Assembly (NCBI GenBank): GCA_964643045.1
Contig: CAZXSC010000140.1
Location: forward strand, 1-6,252
Direction of reading: 5' to 3'
From: TMED23 sp964643045
Lineage (GTDB): Bacteria > Pseudomonadota > Alphaproteobacteria > Rhodospirillales > UBA2165
Length of the DNA: 6,252 nucleotides
Shown here: positions 5,717-6,252 of the stretch, piece by piece
Position numbering within the stretch: position 1 is the stretch's first letter
Layout: every line of letters starts with the position of its first letter
Translations under genes and position numbers: made by a program
The notes under the pieces: generated by a model
Databases searched by the model: none
What the model was told of the DNA's origin: nothing
Seen by the model: only the letters and a program-made list of their open reading frames with translations

Positions 5717-6109
5717 ATGGCAAAGGTTGCAACAGTACGCCCACGTCGGCGCGAGCGGAAGAATATCACGTCTGGCGTTGCTCATGTGAATGCAACATTC
5801 AATAATACGGTTATTACTATAGCGGACGCTCAAGGGAATGCTATTTCTTGGTCATCGGCAGGAAGTCAGGGATTCCGAGGTTCTCGCAAATCCACGCCTT
5901 ATGCAGCACAAATTGCTGCTGAAGATGCAGGTAGGAAAGCGCAGGAACATGGGGTGAAAACCCTGGAAATTGAAGTTAAAGGACCGGGTTCCGGTCGTGA
6001 GTCGGCACTGCGTGCATTACAGACAGTTGGATTTATAATCACAGCGATACGTGACGTGACACCAATCCCACATAATGGCTGTCGGCCGCGCAAAAGACGT
6101 CGTGTCTAA
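5717..6109 (+). CDS. rpsK: 30S ribosomal protein S11
   Basis: S11 is on the 30S platform, contacts 16S rRNA and the mRNA near the E site, and helps form the Shine-Dalgarno cleft with S7 and S18. The 130-residue product has the usual length. A basic N-terminus (VRPRRRERKNITSG, 7-20) leads into VAHVNATFNNTVITIADAQGN (21-41). Then come WSSAGSQGFRGSRKSTPYAA (45-64), the signature EVKGPGSGRESALRALQ (86-102) and the highly conserved end VTPIPHNGCRPRKRRRV. The gap from rpsM is 42 nt. The best Shine-Dalgarno, AGGGA at 5700-5704, is 12 nt from the ATG, somewhat far. The ATG agrees with the conserved MAK N-terminus. Confidence 0.97.
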   Translation: MAKVATVRPRRRERKNITSGVAHVNATFNNTVITIADAQGNAISWSSAGSQGFRGSRKSTPYAAQIAAEDAGRKAQEHGVKTLEIEVKGPGSGRESALRALQTVGFIITAIRDVTPIPHNGCRPRKRRRV

Positions 6110-6137
6110 CTATTCGGTTGTTGGTTAGTTGATTTTA

Positions 6138-6171
6138 AATAGAAGCTGGCCAATGTGGATTTTATTCTATT
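6138..6171 (+). repeat. Inverted repeat in the rpsK-rpoA gap
   Basis: AATAGAA (6138-6144) and TTCTATT (6165-6171) are perfect 7-bp inverted arms around a 20-nt loop that contains CCA-ATG-TGG. The stem is AT-rich and is not followed by a T-run, so it does not look like an intrinsic terminator. A leader structure before rpoA is possible, but chance in AT-rich DNA cannot be excluded. Confidence 0.4.
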
Positions 6172-6179
6172 GCTTTATT

Positions 6180-6183
6180 GAGG
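6180..6183 (+). promoter_or_regulatory. Ribosome binding site supporting the GTG start of rpoA
   Basis: GAGG lies 7 nt before GTG at 6191-6193. Together with the conserved MIQKNW start it fixes the rpoA initiation codon as GTG. Confidence 0.7.
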
Positions 6184-6190
6184 CGCTCTC

Positions 6191-6252
6191 GTGATTCAGA
6201 AAAATTGGCAAGAATTAATTAAACCAAACTCATTAGAAGTCGTTCAAGGACC
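6191..6252 (+). CDS. rpoA: DNA-directed RNA polymerase alpha subunit, 5' end only
   Basis: The alpha subunit dimerises to nucleate RNA polymerase assembly with beta and beta-prime, and its C-terminal domain contacts UP elements and activators. Only the first 20 codons and two bases of the next are in the window; the gene runs off the right edge. The translation MIQKNWQELIKPNSLEVV matches the characteristic alphaproteobacterial RpoA N-terminus, and the final CC must encode Pro. The start is GTG with GAGG 7 nt upstream. An 81-nt gap separates it from rpsK, with no rpsD between them as in E. coli, which fits alphaproteobacteria. Confidence 0.93.
   Translation, partial: MIQKNWQELIKPNSLEVVQG

Overview
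The window is a contiguous stretch of the bacterial spc and alpha ribosomal-protein clusters, all on the + strand. The order is (rplE end)-rpsN-rpsH-rplF-rplR-rpsE-rpmD-rplO-secY-adk-rpsM-rpsK-rpoA (start only). The gene order and protein details point to an alphaproteobacterium. secY is followed directly by adk and then rpsM, with no rpmJ between them. S14 is the long zinc-free form, and rpoA begins MIQKNWQELIKPN. The DNA is moderately AT-rich. The protein sequences do not let me name a genus; a Rhodospirillales-like affinity is only an impression.

Layout. Positions 1-4522 hold the spc-operon genes: S14, S8, L6, L18, S5, L30, L15 and the SecY translocon channel. Most gaps are 3-19 nt, with Shine-Dalgarno motifs that often overlap the previous stop codon. 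The exception is a 49-nt gap before secY. adk (4524-5174) starts one base after the secY stop and is clearly co-transcribed. A 131-nt gap (5175-5305) then separates adk from rpsM. It contains a near-consensus housekeeping promoter (TTGACT, 16 nt, TATAAT), a short leader with two small hairpins, and three copies of the octamer GACTTTGG. rpsM (TTG start), rpsK and the first 20 codons of rpoA (GTG start) follow, with gaps of 42 and 81 nt.

How the genes work together. The ribosomal proteins supply both subunits: S14, S8, S5, S13 and S11 for 30S, and L6, L18, L30 and L15 for 50S. SecY takes nascent membrane and secreted proteins from ribosomes, Adk balances adenine nucleotides, and RpoA nucleates RNA polymerase. 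The cluster therefore couples translation, secretion, nucleotide supply and transcription capacity.

I see no mobile element, CRISPR array, tRNA or rRNA, and no novel gene. The coding content is ordinary core genome. The least explained parts are the adk-rpsM leader region (promoter, octamer repeats, Shine-Dalgarno hairpin and TTG start), the rpsK-rpoA gap and the long charged tail of L15.
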